Assembly: GCF_000620665.1 (NCBI RefSeq) | Contig: NZ_KK211162.1 | Location: 372,001-436,000, forward strand | Direction: 5' to 3' | DNA: 64,000 nucleotides | Origin: Sphingomonas sp. URHD0057 | GTDB lineage: Bacteria > Pseudomonadota > Alphaproteobacteria > Sphingomonadales > Sphingomonadaceae | In this document: in pieces, positions 17,634 through 27,247 of the stretch | Numbering within the stretch: the stretch's first letter is position 1 | Layout: every line of letters begins with the position of its first letter | The notes under the pieces: model-generated | Database searches by the model: none | Seen by the model: the letters and a program-made list of their open reading frames with translations, nothing else | Told to the model about the DNA's origin: nothing | Position numbers and translations under genes: made by a program

Positions 17634-18206
17634 TTAGGCGAAGTTGAAGGAAATGCTCAACCGTTCGCCCTTGCCCGTACCGGGCAGCACCTCGTGACGC
17701 AGCCAGCTTTCCCACAGCAAGAGCAGTCCCGGACGGGGCTCAACGGTGACGAACGTATCTCCCCGCGAGGGAGCGGCCATCATCAGCGGCAGCCGCGGAT
17801 CCTCGAAGCGGGTGGCGCCGGATCCCTTGGGCGCCTCCACGTAGAGCGTGCCGGAGATCATGCTCTGCGGGTGGATGTGTCCACTGTGGTGTCCACCGCT
17901 TTTCAACAGATTGGCCCACAGGCTGTCGAGCTTGGGTTTCACGTCCCAGCCGAGCTCGCGAGCGAAAGCGACGGCGTGGCGCTGGAGGACTTTGGCGAGG
18001 TCCGAGAACGCCGGGTCGCGCTTCGGCAGATCGTTGAGCGAAGCGTAGCTCGTGTAACCGGCATAGCGGTGAGCCCGGGACCAGGAGCGGCCGGCTTCGT
18101 CGTCGCGAGCGAGCGCCTCGATCGAATGGGCGAGCTCGTCGAGCAACGGCTGGTCGCCGAGGTCGGCCTCGTAGAGTTGGGTGACGAAGAGCGAACGCGT
18201 CGGCAT
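17634..18206 (-). CDS. 2OG-Fe(II) oxygenase-like protein (TIGR02466-type)
   Basis: 190 residues. The middle has SGHIHPQSMISGTLYVEAP, an iron-binding-like His region. The C-terminal part has WLRHEVLPGTGKGERLSISFNF, with a His and an Arg in the positions expected for metal and 2-oxoglutarate binding. This pattern matches the TIGR02466 family of putative dioxygenases. The substrate is unknown; in sphingomonads such proteins are often found near TonB receptors. The ATG at 18206 is chosen because the frame upstream overlaps the divergent metalloprotease start region. Confidence 0.75.
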   Translation of the reverse strand: MPTRSLFVTQLYEADLGDQPLLDELAHSIEALARDDEAGRSWSRAHRYAGYTSYASLNDLPKRDPAFSDLAKVLQRHAVAFARELGWDVKPKLDSLWANLLKSGGHHSGHIHPQSMISGTLYVEAPKGSGATRFEDPRLPLMMAAPSRGDTFVTVEPRPGLLLLWESWLRHEVLPGTGKGERLSISFNFA

Positions 18207-18282
18207 CGGCTTCCTTTGCAGCGCACCGCCCTTCGTCGCAACCGCGTGGACAGTCCAAACAACCGTCATTAGCCTCCGCGCG

Positions 18283-20679
18283 ATGAAGCCAACCGCCTGT
18301 TTCCTCGTTGCTGCGCTCGCCGCGTCGACCGCCATCCCGCTCCGTGCCGCCCCGCCTCAAGCGAAGGCGGCTGCGGCTGCCGAAGCGCCGCTGATCGACA
18401 TCAAGCCCGACGTGAAGACAGGCAAGATTATCGCGACCCTGCCCAAGCCCGACGCGGAAGGGATCGCGGGCCGGTTCATCTATCTGACGCAATTGGAAAC
18501 CGGCCTCGGTTCGGCTCCGATCGGGCTCGACCGCGCGGCGCCGACCAACTCGCGTATCCTGATCTTCCGCCGGGTCGGCAAAAAGGTCGCGGCCGAGATC
18601 GAGAACCCCAAGTTCGTCGCGTCAGCCGGGACCGCGGACGAACGAAAATCGGTGCGCGACGCCTTTGCCAATTCGACGATCTGGATGGGAGATGTCGTCG
18701 ACAACAAGCCCGACGGCTCGTTCACGGTGGACCTCGCCGGCTTCCTTGCGCGCGATGACCTGGGGATTCCCCAAATCGTCAAGAATGCTGGAGGCGGCGA
18801 GTTCAAATATGCCGCCGACCTAAGCTCGGCCGACCCCAATTTCGTGAAGCTGTTCCCGCGCAACGTCGAGCTCGCCGCGTGGCTGACATTTCGCTCCGAC
18901 GAGCCGACCGCCGAAGTCACCAACATCATCCCCGAGGGCAATACCTTCACCCTGCTGCTGCGCCATTCGCTGATCCGACTGCCGGAGCCAGGGTTCCTCC
19001 CGCGCCACGACCCGTTCGGCTACACCATCAGCCGCCAGCAGGTGGATTTTTCGGCACCGTTCGGATCGGCGATGGTCAGCGACCTGGCGTCGCGATTTCG
19101 CCTCGAAAAGGTCGATCCGACGGCCGTCCGCTCGCCGGTCAAGCAGCCGATTATCTTCTACATCGATCGCGGCGCGCCCGAGCCCATTCGCACCGCGCTT
19201 CGCGAAGGCGTCAGTTGGTGGAATCAAGCATTCGACGCGGCGGGGTTTGTCGACGCCTTCCGCGTTGAGATCCTGCCCGAAGGGGCCGACCCGCTCGACG
19301 TCCGCTACAATGTCGTCAATTGGGTCAACCGGGCGACCCGCGGGTGGTCGTACGGTTCGCCGATCAACGACCCGCGGACTGGCGAGATCATCAAGGGCTC
19401 GGTGTTGCTGGGATCGCTCCGCGCGCGCCAGGATATCATCATTTTCCAGGCGCTGGTCGGGGCCGGGCTGACCGGCACCGGCGATCCCAACGACCCGATC
19501 ACTGCGATGCTTGCGCGCATCCGGCAGCTTGGCGCCCACGAAGTCGGCCATGCGATTGGGCTGGCGCATAACATGGGAGCGAGCAGCCAGGGCCGCTATT
19601 CGGTGATGGACTATCCCGCACCCCGGGTCCTGCTCGAGAATGGCGCGCCGTCGCTCAAGGATGCCTATGGCGTCGGTCTCGGTCCGTGGGACAAATGGGT
19701 GATCGGCTGGCTTTACGGCGCGAAGACGGATGGCGAAGCCTCGCCGATGCTCGCGCAAGCCCGGGCGCAAGGTCTTCGCTTCGTGGCCGATGACGATTCC
19801 CGGCCGGTCAGCTCGGGCAATCCCGAGGGAGCCTTGTGGGACGATGCCGCCGATCCGGTGGGCGAGCTGAGGCGGATGATGGCCGTCCGCCGCGCCGCGC
19901 TCGACCGCTTCGGTCAGGCGTCGATCCCCTCCAACGAATCGCTGTCGGGCCTCCGCCGCGCCTTCGTTCCGATCTGGCTGCTCGATCGCTATCAGGTCGA
20001 AGCCGCGGCGAAGTCCGTGGGCGGAGTTGATTTCCCTTACGCTTTCAATCGCGAGGGGCTCGCGGCCCGCACCTTGCCGGGCGCGAACCAATGGGCCGCG
20101 CTCTACGCCCTCCTCGATACGCTGACGCCGGCGGAGCTCACCGTCCCGCCGCGGCTGGAGCCGTTGCTTTCGTCCGGCTTTGGCGGGAACAGCGACCGTC
20201 AGGAGATTATCGAGATCATCCCAACGGCGGGCGGGCCGGTGTTCGACCCGCTCAAGGCGACCGAGGTCGGTGCGGCGCAGACGTTGACTTCGCTGCTCAG
20301 CCCGGCGCGGCTCAACCGGCTCGAGGCGCAGCACGGGGCCGACGCATCGGTCCCGACGCCCGCGCAGCTGTTCGATCTGCTGATCGGCCGCACCGTCGCG
20401 GCGAGCGGCGGCGATGTCGGCCGGCGTATCGCCACCACCACGGCGCTCGCGCTGGCGCGGGTGCAAAGGGACCCGGCGCTTTCGCCGACCATCGCGCTCC
20501 AGCTGGCGGCGCGGCTCGATCGGCTTGCGGACCAGCTCCAACGGGCGCGCGACGATTGGAGCCGCGGCCTCGCCGCGCTGCTCAAGGACCGCGAAGCGCT
20601 CGACAAGGCCGTCGCCGATCCGCGGCGGCTCCCGCAGGTACCTCCCGGCATGCCGATCGGCATGGACGAGGAACTCTAA
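18283..20679 (+). CDS. Exported zinc-dependent metalloprotease (DUF5117/DUF4953 type)
   Basis: 798 residues. The signal peptide MKPTACFLVAALAASTAIPLRA is followed by a beta-rich N-terminal domain, then a zincin domain with HEVGHAIGLAHN at about residue 419 (HExxHxxGxxH), and the later SVMDYPAP Met-turn. A helical C-terminal region follows. It would cleave peptides in the periplasm or outside the cell. It is divergent from the oxygenase gene (76 bases) and upstream of a TonB receptor, so it may process a receptor ligand. Confidence 0.9.
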   Translation: MKPTACFLVAALAASTAIPLRAAPPQAKAAAAAEAPLIDIKPDVKTGKIIATLPKPDAEGIAGRFIYLTQLETGLGSAPIGLDRAAPTNSRILIFRRVGKKVAAEIENPKFVASAGTADERKSVRDAFANSTIWMGDVVDNKPDGSFTVDLAGFLARDDLGIPQIVKNAGGGEFKYAADLSSADPNFVKLFPRNVELAAWLTFRSDEPTAEVTNIIPEGNTFTLLLRHSLIRLPEPGFLPRHDPFGYTISRQQVDFSAPFGSAMVSDLASRFRLEKVDPTAVRSPVKQPIIFYIDRGAPEPIRTALREGVSWWNQAFDAAGFVDAFRVEILPEGADPLDVRYNVVNWVNRATRGWSYGSPINDPRTGEIIKGSVLLGSLRARQDIIIFQALVGAGLTGTGDPNDPITAMLARIRQLGAHEVGHAIGLAHNMGASSQGRYSVMDYPAPRVLLENGAPSLKDAYGVGLGPWDKWVIGWLYGAKTDGEASPMLAQARAQGLRFVADDDSRPVSSGNPEGALWDDAADPVGELRRMMAVRRAALDRFGQASIPSNESLSGLRRAFVPIWLLDRYQVEAAAKSVGGVDFPYAFNREGLAARTLPGANQWAALYALLDTLTPAELTVPPRLEPLLSSGFGGNSDRQEIIEIIPTAGGPVFDPLKATEVGAAQTLTSLLSPARLNRLEAQHGADASVPTPAQLFDLLIGRTVAASGGDVGRRIATTTALALARVQRDPALSPTIALQLAARLDRLADQLQRARDDWSRGLAALLKDREALDKAVADPRRLPQVPPGMPIGMDEEL

Positions 20680-20872
20680 GACTTGGAAGAGTGCCGTCTG
20701 CGTGCTCGTTGGTCCGATTTTCGCACCCCCCTCATCGATCCGAATTTGTTACGCCCTCGTAATTGCGCTCACAGGAAGCGTGAGGAAAATGCAGCTGTGG
20801 CCCGCGCGCCTGTCGTCTAGTTCATAGCCGGCGCTGCCAGGGGCTGCTGCGGCGTGATGAGGAGCGGTGGAA

Positions 20873-22822
20873 ATGCTCACGCGGCGGCGGTCATTAAACG
20901 CGCTGTTTTTGGCGGCGTGCACGTTTGGGGGAGCGCCGGCTCTCGCGCAGCAGGGCCACGCCGGCGACAATGCCATTACACAGGCCGAAGATGCGTTCGG
21001 GTTCAGCGTCGGGCGGGAGACGCTAGGCATTTACAACGCGCAGAACGCGCGCGGGTTCTCACCGACGTCGGCCGGAAACGTGCGCATTCAGGGCCTCTAC
21101 TTCGACCCGATTTCTGGGTTCGCAAATCCGGGGGGCCTGCCAAGCACGCTCGTCGACTCCGTCAGCATCAAGGTCGGTCTGTCGGCTCAGGGATATCCGT
21201 TCGCTGCGCCAAGCGGAATTGTCGATCAGGCTCTGCGCCTTCCGGGCGCAGAGAACGGCGCATCGACGGTCACGAATTTCGATAATTACGGAAGTATTGG
21301 GACCGAGGTCGATGGTTCGCTGGTCGTCAGCAAGCAGCTCGCTTTTGCCTACGGGATCATCGGCAGCCACGTCGAATTTCAAGATGGAACGAACAACTGG
21401 AACCATACCGAAAGCTTGCTGGCGCGCTGGCGGCCTTCTTCCACTATTGAGATCGTGCCGTTTTGGTCGTTGTACAACGACTATGACGATGAAGCTGGCA
21501 TCTTCTATGTTCCGGCGGGTTCGTTTCTGCCGAAAATGGCGAAAATTCGGCATTACGAGGGTCCCAGCTGGTCGGACTTTCGTTTTACGGACACCGTCGC
21601 GGGAGTGATCGGATCGGCGAGCCTCGGCACGAACTGGCTGCTGCGACTCGGCGGGTTCCGGACCGTCAATTACGCGCGGACGGGGTTCGCTAACCTTTTG
21701 ATCAATGAGCAGCGGGACGGCACCGGCGAACGGATCGAGTTCGCCGATCCGCCTTCGAAGAGTCGTTCGATCAGTGGCGAGGTGCGCCTGACTCACAGCA
21801 TCGCCGACGGTCCGCGGCTCCACGTCATTCATCTGAGCGTTCGCGAACGCAATGCGCGCCGGGAATTCGGCGGTTCTGCCTTCGTCGACTTCGGCCCCGG
21901 GCGTGTCGGCGAGACGGTAGATGTGCCCGAGCCGTCGTTCGACTTCGATGAACTTAGTCACGACCACCTCGTCCAGACGACCTATGGCGTGGCCTATGAT
22001 GGGCGCTGGAAGAATGTCGGCGAGATCAGCTTCGGTCTCTCCCGCGCCCAATTCCGCAAGACCACGACGATTCCGGAGATTCCCGTAGCTGTCTCACGAT
22101 CGAGTCCCTGGCTCTACAATGGGACAGCCGCGGCGAACGTCACCAAGAACGTCACCGTCTATGCCGGCTATGCGCGCGGGCTCGAGGAAAGCGGCCTGGC
22201 GCCACCCAACGCCGCCAACCGCAACGCTCCGCTGCCGGTCATCATCACCCAGCAGAAGGACGCCGGAGTCCGATTTCTCGTCGGCCGCGGGATTAAGGCC
22301 GTCGCCGGCGTGTTTGACCTCACTCGGCCATATTTCGGCTACGACGCGAGCAACCTCTACAAGCAGGTCGGAACCGTCGAAAGCCGGGGCCTTGAATTCT
22401 CGCTTGCCGGCAAGATCAGCCCGACGATCGACGTCGTCGCGGGCGGCGTCATCCTCGATCCAAAGGTGACTCGCGATGCGGCGGTCCAGGGCGTCATCGG
22501 ATCGAAGCCCGTCGGCCTGGCGCCCGTGCAACTGAGCTTGAACGGCAACTGGAAGACGCCGGTTCGTGGGGTCGAGCTCGATGCGACGGTCATCAATCGG
22601 GCGAAAACACCGGCGACCACCGACAATTTGGTCTACATTCCAGTGAAATGGCGCATTGATCTCGGCGGCCATTATCACTTCAAGCTCGCGAACCGCGACG
22701 CGACGCTGCGGCTCCAGGTCTTCAACGTCACCAACGGGATCGGTTACGGCCTCGCCGGTTCGGGGGTCTACATGCGGAACCCCGGGCGCTTCCTGCAAGG
22801 CTACCTGGCCGTCGATCTCTAG
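20873..22822 (+). CDS. TonB-dependent receptor, siderophore-receptor-like
   Basis: 649 residues. The signal peptide ends near APALA-QQ. The plug region has GRETLGIYNAQNARGFSP, then VRIQGLYFD and VGLSAQGYPFAAPSGIVDQ, a pattern of a sphingomonad receptor subfamily annotated as siderophore-like. A beta-barrel follows, ending GYLAVDL rather than the common terminal Phe. The TonB box is not obvious. The ATG at 20873 is chosen: GAGGAG at 20859-20864 sits 8 bases upstream; the GTG at 20867 is too close. It overlaps the convergent pth stop by 4 bases. Confidence 0.88.
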   Translation: MLTRRRSLNALFLAACTFGGAPALAQQGHAGDNAITQAEDAFGFSVGRETLGIYNAQNARGFSPTSAGNVRIQGLYFDPISGFANPGGLPSTLVDSVSIKVGLSAQGYPFAAPSGIVDQALRLPGAENGASTVTNFDNYGSIGTEVDGSLVVSKQLAFAYGIIGSHVEFQDGTNNWNHTESLLARWRPSSTIEIVPFWSLYNDYDDEAGIFYVPAGSFLPKMAKIRHYEGPSWSDFRFTDTVAGVIGSASLGTNWLLRLGGFRTVNYARTGFANLLINEQRDGTGERIEFADPPSKSRSISGEVRLTHSIADGPRLHVIHLSVRERNARREFGGSAFVDFGPGRVGETVDVPEPSFDFDELSHDHLVQTTYGVAYDGRWKNVGEISFGLSRAQFRKTTTIPEIPVAVSRSSPWLYNGTAAANVTKNVTVYAGYARGLEESGLAPPNAANRNAPLPVIITQQKDAGVRFLVGRGIKAVAGVFDLTRPYFGYDASNLYKQVGTVESRGLEFSLAGKISPTIDVVAGGVILDPKVTRDAAVQGVIGSKPVGLAPVQLSLNGNWKTPVRGVELDATVINRAKTPATTDNLVYIPVKWRIDLGGHYHFKLANRDATLRLQVFNVTNGIGYGLAGSGVYMRNPGRFLQGYLAVDL

Positions 22823-23400
22823 TCCGGCTGCTTCTGCCTCAGCGCGACCTCGCTCATGAACCGCGCATCATCGCCGTCGGCGAGCCATTCGGCCTCGCTG
22901 GCGATCGCCGCGAGCATGTCGGACAAGGGCTCCATTTCGGACTTGGCGTAATTGCCGAGCACGTGCGGCGTCACCAAGTCCTTCCGTCCGGGTCCCGGAT
23001 GGCCGATGCCGATCCGCACGCGGCGAAAGTCGGGGCCGAACACCGCGTCGATCGAGCGCAGGCCATTGTGCCCCGCCAGCCCACCGCCGACGCGCACCTT
23101 CACCTTGAACGGCGCGAGGTCGAGTTCGTCGTGGAAGACGGTCAGCGCGCCGAGGTCGAGCTTATAGAACTTCAGCGCCTGCTGAACCGCATCGCCGCTG
23201 TCGTTCATGAAAGTCTTTGGTCTCAGCAGCAGGATCCGGTTGCGGCCGATCCGGCCCTCGGCCACCAAGCTGCGGAATTTCTTCGACCAGGGCGCGAAGC
23301 CGTGAACCTCGGCGATGAGGTCGGCGGCCATGAAGCCGACATTGTGCCGGTGCATCGCATATTGCGTGCCCGGATTGCCGAGGCCGACCCACAGTTGCAT
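22819..23400 (-). CDS. pth: Peptidyl-tRNA hydrolase
   Basis: 193 residues. It cleaves peptidyl-tRNA released from stalled ribosomes. Family motifs are intact: VGLGNPGTQYAMHRHNVGFM (with the catalytic His), PKTFMNDSG, and FHDELDLAPFKVKVRVGGG with the catalytic Asp, then GHNGLRSI. It is 87 bases downstream of rplY but separated from it by a terminator. Confidence 0.97.
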   Translation of the reverse strand: MQLWVGLGNPGTQYAMHRHNVGFMAADLIAEVHGFAPWSKKFRSLVAEGRIGRNRILLLRPKTFMNDSGDAVQQALKFYKLDLGALTVFHDELDLAPFKVKVRVGGGLAGHNGLRSIDAVFGPDFRRVRIGIGHPGPGRKDLVTPHVLGNYAKSEMEPLSDMLAAIASEAEWLADGDDARFMSEVALRQKQPD

Positions 23401-23430
23401 CGCCGCTCGCTAGCAGGAGCAAGCACAAAC

Positions 23431-23461
23431 AAAAACCGCCCGCCCAGCCGGGCGAGCGGTT
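23431..23461 (-). terminator. Rho-independent terminator after rplY
   Basis: On the minus strand AACCGCTCGCCC pairs with GGGCGGGCGGTT with one mismatch and a 4-base loop, followed by TTTTTG. It lies between the rplY stop and the pth start, so pth probably has its own promoter or depends on read-through. Confidence 0.85.
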
Positions 23462-23487
23462 CCTGAATTTGCAAGCAGCGGGAAGGG

Positions 23488-24168
23488 CTATTCTTCGCTT
23501 GCGCCCTCGGCAGCTTCGCCGCCTTCGCCTTCCTCGCCCTCTTCGCCGACGGTTGGAACTTCGCCTTCCGCGGCAGCCTCCTCCTCCTCTTCGGCCTTCA
23601 TCGCCGACGGAGATACGATCGTCGCGACGGTGAAGTCCTCGTCCTTGTTCGACGGGATGACGCCGTCCGGCAGCTTGACCTGGCTGATGTGGATCGAATC
23701 GCCGATCTCGAGGCCGGTCAAATCGATATGGATCTCGCCCGGGATATTCGCCGCATCGCAGACGATGTCGAGCTCGTGCTGGACTACGTTCAGCACGCCG
23801 CCGCGCTTGAGGCCGGGAGATTCTTCGTCATTGTCGAACCGCACCGGCACCGCGACGTGGACCTTGGTGTGCTCGCCGATGCGCAGGAAGTCGACATGGA
23901 TCGGCCGGCTCGAGACCGGGTGGAAGTCGACCGCCTTCGGCAGGGTGCGGTGCGGCTTGCCCTGATAGTCGATCATCACGACCGAGTTCATGAAGTGGCC
24001 GGTCGAAAGCATCTTGTTGAGAAGCTTCTCCTCGACATGGATCGAGAGAGGATCCTTCTTTTCGCCGTAGACCACGGCGGGCACCCGTCCATCGCGGCGC
24101 AGTGCTCGGGAGGCTCCCTTGCCAGCCCGGTCGCGCGCTTCGGCGGGCAGCGTCAGCTGTTCGCTCAT
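23488..24168 (-). CDS. rplY: 50S ribosomal protein L25/general stress protein Ctc
   Basis: 226 residues. This is the long L25 (TL5/Ctc) form: an N-terminal 5S-rRNA-binding domain ([24 protein letters not shown]) followed by the C-terminal beta domain. The last about 35 residues are almost wholly Glu, Ala and Gly, an acidic tail common in alphaproteobacterial L25. Followed by its own terminator. Confidence 0.97.
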   Translation of the reverse strand: MSEQLTLPAEARDRAGKGASRALRRDGRVPAVVYGEKKDPLSIHVEEKLLNKMLSTGHFMNSVVMIDYQGKPHRTLPKAVDFHPVSSRPIHVDFLRIGEHTKVHVAVPVRFDNDEESPGLKRGGVLNVVQHELDIVCDAANIPGEIHIDLTGLEIGDSIHISQVKLPDGVIPSNKDEDFTVATIVSPSAMKAEEEEEAAAEGEVPTVGEEGEEGEGGEAAEGASEE

Positions 24169-24317
24169 TCTTGCGTCCTTTCAAAAGAACCCGCCACGCC
24201 TCCAGGGATGACCATGGCCGGGGAGCGCGCCCGTTAAGGCACGAGGGTCGGAAAAGCAAGTTCGGCGAAGAAGATGGATCGCGGATCAGCGTCCCGGATG
24301 ACGACCTGCAGGGGCCG

Positions 24318-25124
24318 TCAGTTGATGCGCTGTGAGGGGATTCCGCGCTGGGCGAGCTGGACCAGCAGACTGTCCTTGCCGGCCAGGTGCCCGGCGCCGA
24401 CCGCGACGAAGACGGTGCCGGGGGTCTGCAGCCTCGCCCTGATCCAGTCGGCCCACCGCGCGTTCCGCTCCGTGAACATCATGCGATAGGTGGCCGGCGA
24501 GTTCGCATCGAGCTGGCCGAGCATGCGCACGAACACGCTCTGGTCGCCGTGCTTCCACGCCGTCTGCATCTCCGTCATCGCCTTGGACAGGCTATCCATC
24601 GGGCTGGTTTCCGGGATGGGTTCGCCGGGCTTCGGCTCGCGGGTTAGGGCCGAGGGCATCTTGGTGAACATGTTGAGCTGGGATTCAAGCGTCTCGAGGC
24701 CCGCGACGCCCTTGCCTTCGGCCTCGGCGGCGTGGCGCAGCACCATGTCTGCGCCATTGTCGACCTGCATGCCTTGCGAGCGGCCGGCGTTGATCGCCAT
24801 CCGGGTTGTGGCGAGGAACGACGCCGACGGCGTCATCAGCCCGCGGTAGCGCGGCATGGACGACAGCTGCGCCCGGTCGGGACCTTCGGGAACCAGGGTT
24901 TCGAGCACGAGCTCGTTGGAACTCTCGAAAGCACCGCGAACCGAGCTCTTGAACCAATCGGTTTGGCCGTCGAGAGCATGAAATGTACCGAAGATGTAAA
25001 TCGTAGTGTCGGCGTCGCTGACGGCGAATAGCGCGGGGCGGACTTCTGAAATTGCGACGATCGGTTCCGGCGCAACCTGAGGCGAAGCAGCGGCCAGCGC
25101 AGCAGCGACCAGGAAATTGACCAT
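24318..25124 (-). CDS. TraB/GumN family protein (copy 1)
   Basis: 268 residues with a short hydrophobic N-terminus (NFLVAAALAAASPQVAPEP), probably exported. The TraB/GumN core is visible: IFGTFHALDG near the start and GAGHLAGKDSLLVQL near the end, the two conserved Gly/His motifs. The family has a proposed metalloprotease-like fold, with no firm substrate. The ATG at 25124 is used: GGAGGG lies 6 bases upstream, while the TTG at 25130 abuts it. A paralogue lies upstream on the same strand. Confidence 0.87.
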   Translation of the reverse strand: MVNFLVAAALAAASPQVAPEPIVAISEVRPALFAVSDADTTIYIFGTFHALDGQTDWFKSSVRGAFESSNELVLETLVPEGPDRAQLSSMPRYRGLMTPSASFLATTRMAINAGRSQGMQVDNGADMVLRHAAEAEGKGVAGLETLESQLNMFTKMPSALTREPKPGEPIPETSPMDSLSKAMTEMQTAWKHGDQSVFVRMLGQLDANSPATYRMMFTERNARWADWIRARLQTPGTVFVAVGAGHLAGKDSLLVQLAQRGIPSQRIN

Positions 25125-25371
25125 CGACAACCCTCCAAAGCCGGATCGGTTCGGAGAGGAGATGCGTCAGGAGGCCGGACGGACCGGATTATGCTTCGGG
25201 CAATGCTACCCGCGGCGAGTTTTTCCTCGCGTTTTCACTCACATCGCGCATCAGACCCCCCAGCCCGATACCCAGCGATTATCGTCACTGAGTCGTTAAC
25301 ATATGTCTAGCAAATTCCGCGAAAGGTGAAGTTTTCTCGATGGATGGTGGCGGGGCGCCGACGATCTGCCC

Positions 25372-26271
25372 CTACTGCACGCGCCGCACGCGGTAGCCGT
25401 TCTTCCGAAGCATATCGATGACCGAATCCTTCCCCGCGAGGTGGCCCGCCCCGACGGCGATCATGATCGCCCCGGGCTGGGCCATGCGCTGCTCGATCCA
25501 ACGGCTCCAATTGGCGTTGCGGCGCTCGATCAGCGCCTCCTTCAGGTCCGGCGACGCGCCAAGATCGCGATTGAAGCTGCGAGCAATTGCACCGACGTCG
25601 CCGCGTGACCAGGCTTCGAGCATCTCGCGAAATTCGGCATTGAAGTTTTGCGGCTGCTCGATCGCTCCTTCGAGCAATTCGCGCTGGGAGCTTTCCGGGA
25701 GCTTGTCGAAGAAGCCAAGCTGTTCGACGTTGGTTTCAAGTTCGCCGACCGCTTTACCCCGGCTCGTGAAGTTGTCGCGAAGGACGCGCTCGACACCTTC
25801 TTCGCCCTTGAGGCCCAGGTCCTTGAACTGATTGCCGAGCAGCATGAAGGCCGCGGCCCAAGTCTCCATCTGGTCAAACAAGGGGCGCGGAATCCCACTC
25901 TTCTTGATTGCCGATTCAAGCGCCGGCCGCCTCGCTTCCGGGACGCGACTGGCGATTGGCGGTAGGCCCTTTGCGAAGCCGAGGCTGGCCAGCGCCGAGA
26001 TCATTTTTTGAGGGTTCTTCTCGTCGACGATCGTCTCGAGGACCAGTTCCTGGGATCCATCGACAGCTTGGTCGAAGGCCGCCGTCCGCCAGCGATATTT
26101 CTCTGGGAGCAGGTGAATCGTGCCGAACAAATAGACCGTGGTGTCTGCGTCGGCCACGGCCCACAGCGCCGGATGGGCAGGCACTGGCGCCTTGGCGGCC
26201 GCCGGACCTGCACCCAGCAACAGCGAGACGCCGATCGCGGCGAAGCCACGCTGCAAAATCTTCTTCAACAT
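25372..26271 (-). CDS. TraB/GumN family protein (copy 2)
   Basis: 299 residues. A signal peptide (MLKKILQRGFAAIGVSLLLG, cleavage near GPAAA-KAP) precedes the same core: YLFGTIHLLPEKYRW near residue 50 and GAGHLAGKDSVIDML near the C-terminus. It is clearly a paralogue of the gene downstream, with 247 bases between them, so the pair looks like an old tandem duplication. Divergent from glyQ, 127 bases away. Confidence 0.87.
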   Translation of the reverse strand: MLKKILQRGFAAIGVSLLLGAGPAAAKAPVPAHPALWAVADADTTVYLFGTIHLLPEKYRWRTAAFDQAVDGSQELVLETIVDEKNPQKMISALASLGFAKGLPPIASRVPEARRPALESAIKKSGIPRPLFDQMETWAAAFMLLGNQFKDLGLKGEEGVERVLRDNFTSRGKAVGELETNVEQLGFFDKLPESSQRELLEGAIEQPQNFNAEFREMLEAWSRGDVGAIARSFNRDLGASPDLKEALIERRNANWSRWIEQRMAQPGAIMIAVGAGHLAGKDSVIDMLRKNGYRVRRVQ

Positions 26272-26398
26272 TCAAATCTCTCCGGCCGATCGTTCGCATT
26301 AGGACCTAGTGGCAGCAAGCTGAACCGCCACTTGCCCGTGAAGACTCCATCGGCCAAAGCCCGGGCTCGATAAAGAACTGGTTACGGGGCATCTTCGC

Positions 26399-27247
26399 TT
26401 GAGCTTGAGCTTTCAGGACCTGATCCTCACGCTCCACCGCTACTGGGGCGCGCAAGGCTGCGTCCTCCTCCAGCCCTACGATATGGAGATGGGGGCGGGG
26501 ACGTTCCATCCCGCAACGGTGCTGCGCGCGCTCGGGCCGGATGCGTGGCGGGCCGCCTATGTCCAGCCGTGCCGCCGCCCGACCGACGGCCGCTATGGAG
26601 AAAATCCCAACCGGCTGGGGGCCTATTATCAATATCAGGTGGTGGTGAAGCCCAGCCCGAACGATCTTCAGGATCTCTATCTCGGAAGCCTCGTTGAGAT
26701 CGGCATCGACCCGCTGAAGCACGACATCCGCTTCGTCGAGGACGATTGGGAAAGCCCGACGCTCGGCGCCTGGGGTCTCGGCTGGGAAGTATGGTGCGAC
26801 GGCATGGAGGTGACGCAGTTCACTTACTTCCAGCAGGTCGGCGGGTTCGAGTGCAAGCCGGTGACCGGCGAGCTGACCTACGGCCTGGAGCGCCTCGCGA
26901 TGTACATCCAGGGGGTCGACAACGTCTTCGACCTTCGGTTCAATGATGCTGGCATCAGCTACGGCGACGTCTTCCGCGAGAATGAGGTCGAGATGTCGAC
27001 CTACAATTTCGAGGTCGCCGACACCGACGCTTTGTTCGATCTCTTCAAAAAGGCCGCCGCCGAGTGCGAGCGCTGCCTCGAAGCGAAGCTCCCGATCCCC
27101 GCCTACGAGCAGGCGATCAAGGCCAGCCACGTGTTCAATACGCTCCAGGCGCGCGGCGTCATCTCGGTCGCCGAGCGCCAGGCCTACATCGGCCGCGTCC
27201 GCGACCTCGCGAAAGCTGCCTGCGCCGCGTGGTTGGAGCGCGGCTGA
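26399..27247 (+). CDS. glyQ: Glycyl-tRNA synthetase alpha subunit
   Basis: 282 residues. The class II catalytic subunit of the alpha2beta2 enzyme that charges tRNA-Gly. Signatures include [41 protein letters not shown] and [15 protein letters not shown]. It appears to start at TTG 26399 ([10 protein letters not shown]), as no ATG lies upstream in frame; the E. coli subunit is about 20 residues longer. Its stop overlaps the glyS start by one base (TGATG). Confidence 0.95.
   Translation: MSLSFQDLILTLHRYWGAQGCVLLQPYDMEMGAGTFHPATVLRALGPDAWRAAYVQPCRRPTDGRYGENPNRLGAYYQYQVVVKPSPNDLQDLYLGSLVEIGIDPLKHDIRFVEDDWESPTLGAWGLGWEVWCDGMEVTQFTYFQQVGGFECKPVTGELTYGLERLAMYIQGVDNVFDLRFNDAGISYGDVFRENEVEMSTYNFEVADTDALFDLFKKAAAECERCLEAKLPIPAYEQAIKASHVFNTLQARGVISVAERQAYIGRVRDLAKAACAAWLERG

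Noticed and set aside
18820-20541. A 573-codon open frame antisense to the metalloprotease
   Set aside because: Same kind of GC-driven shadow; the plus strand carries the HExxH motif and a signal peptide.
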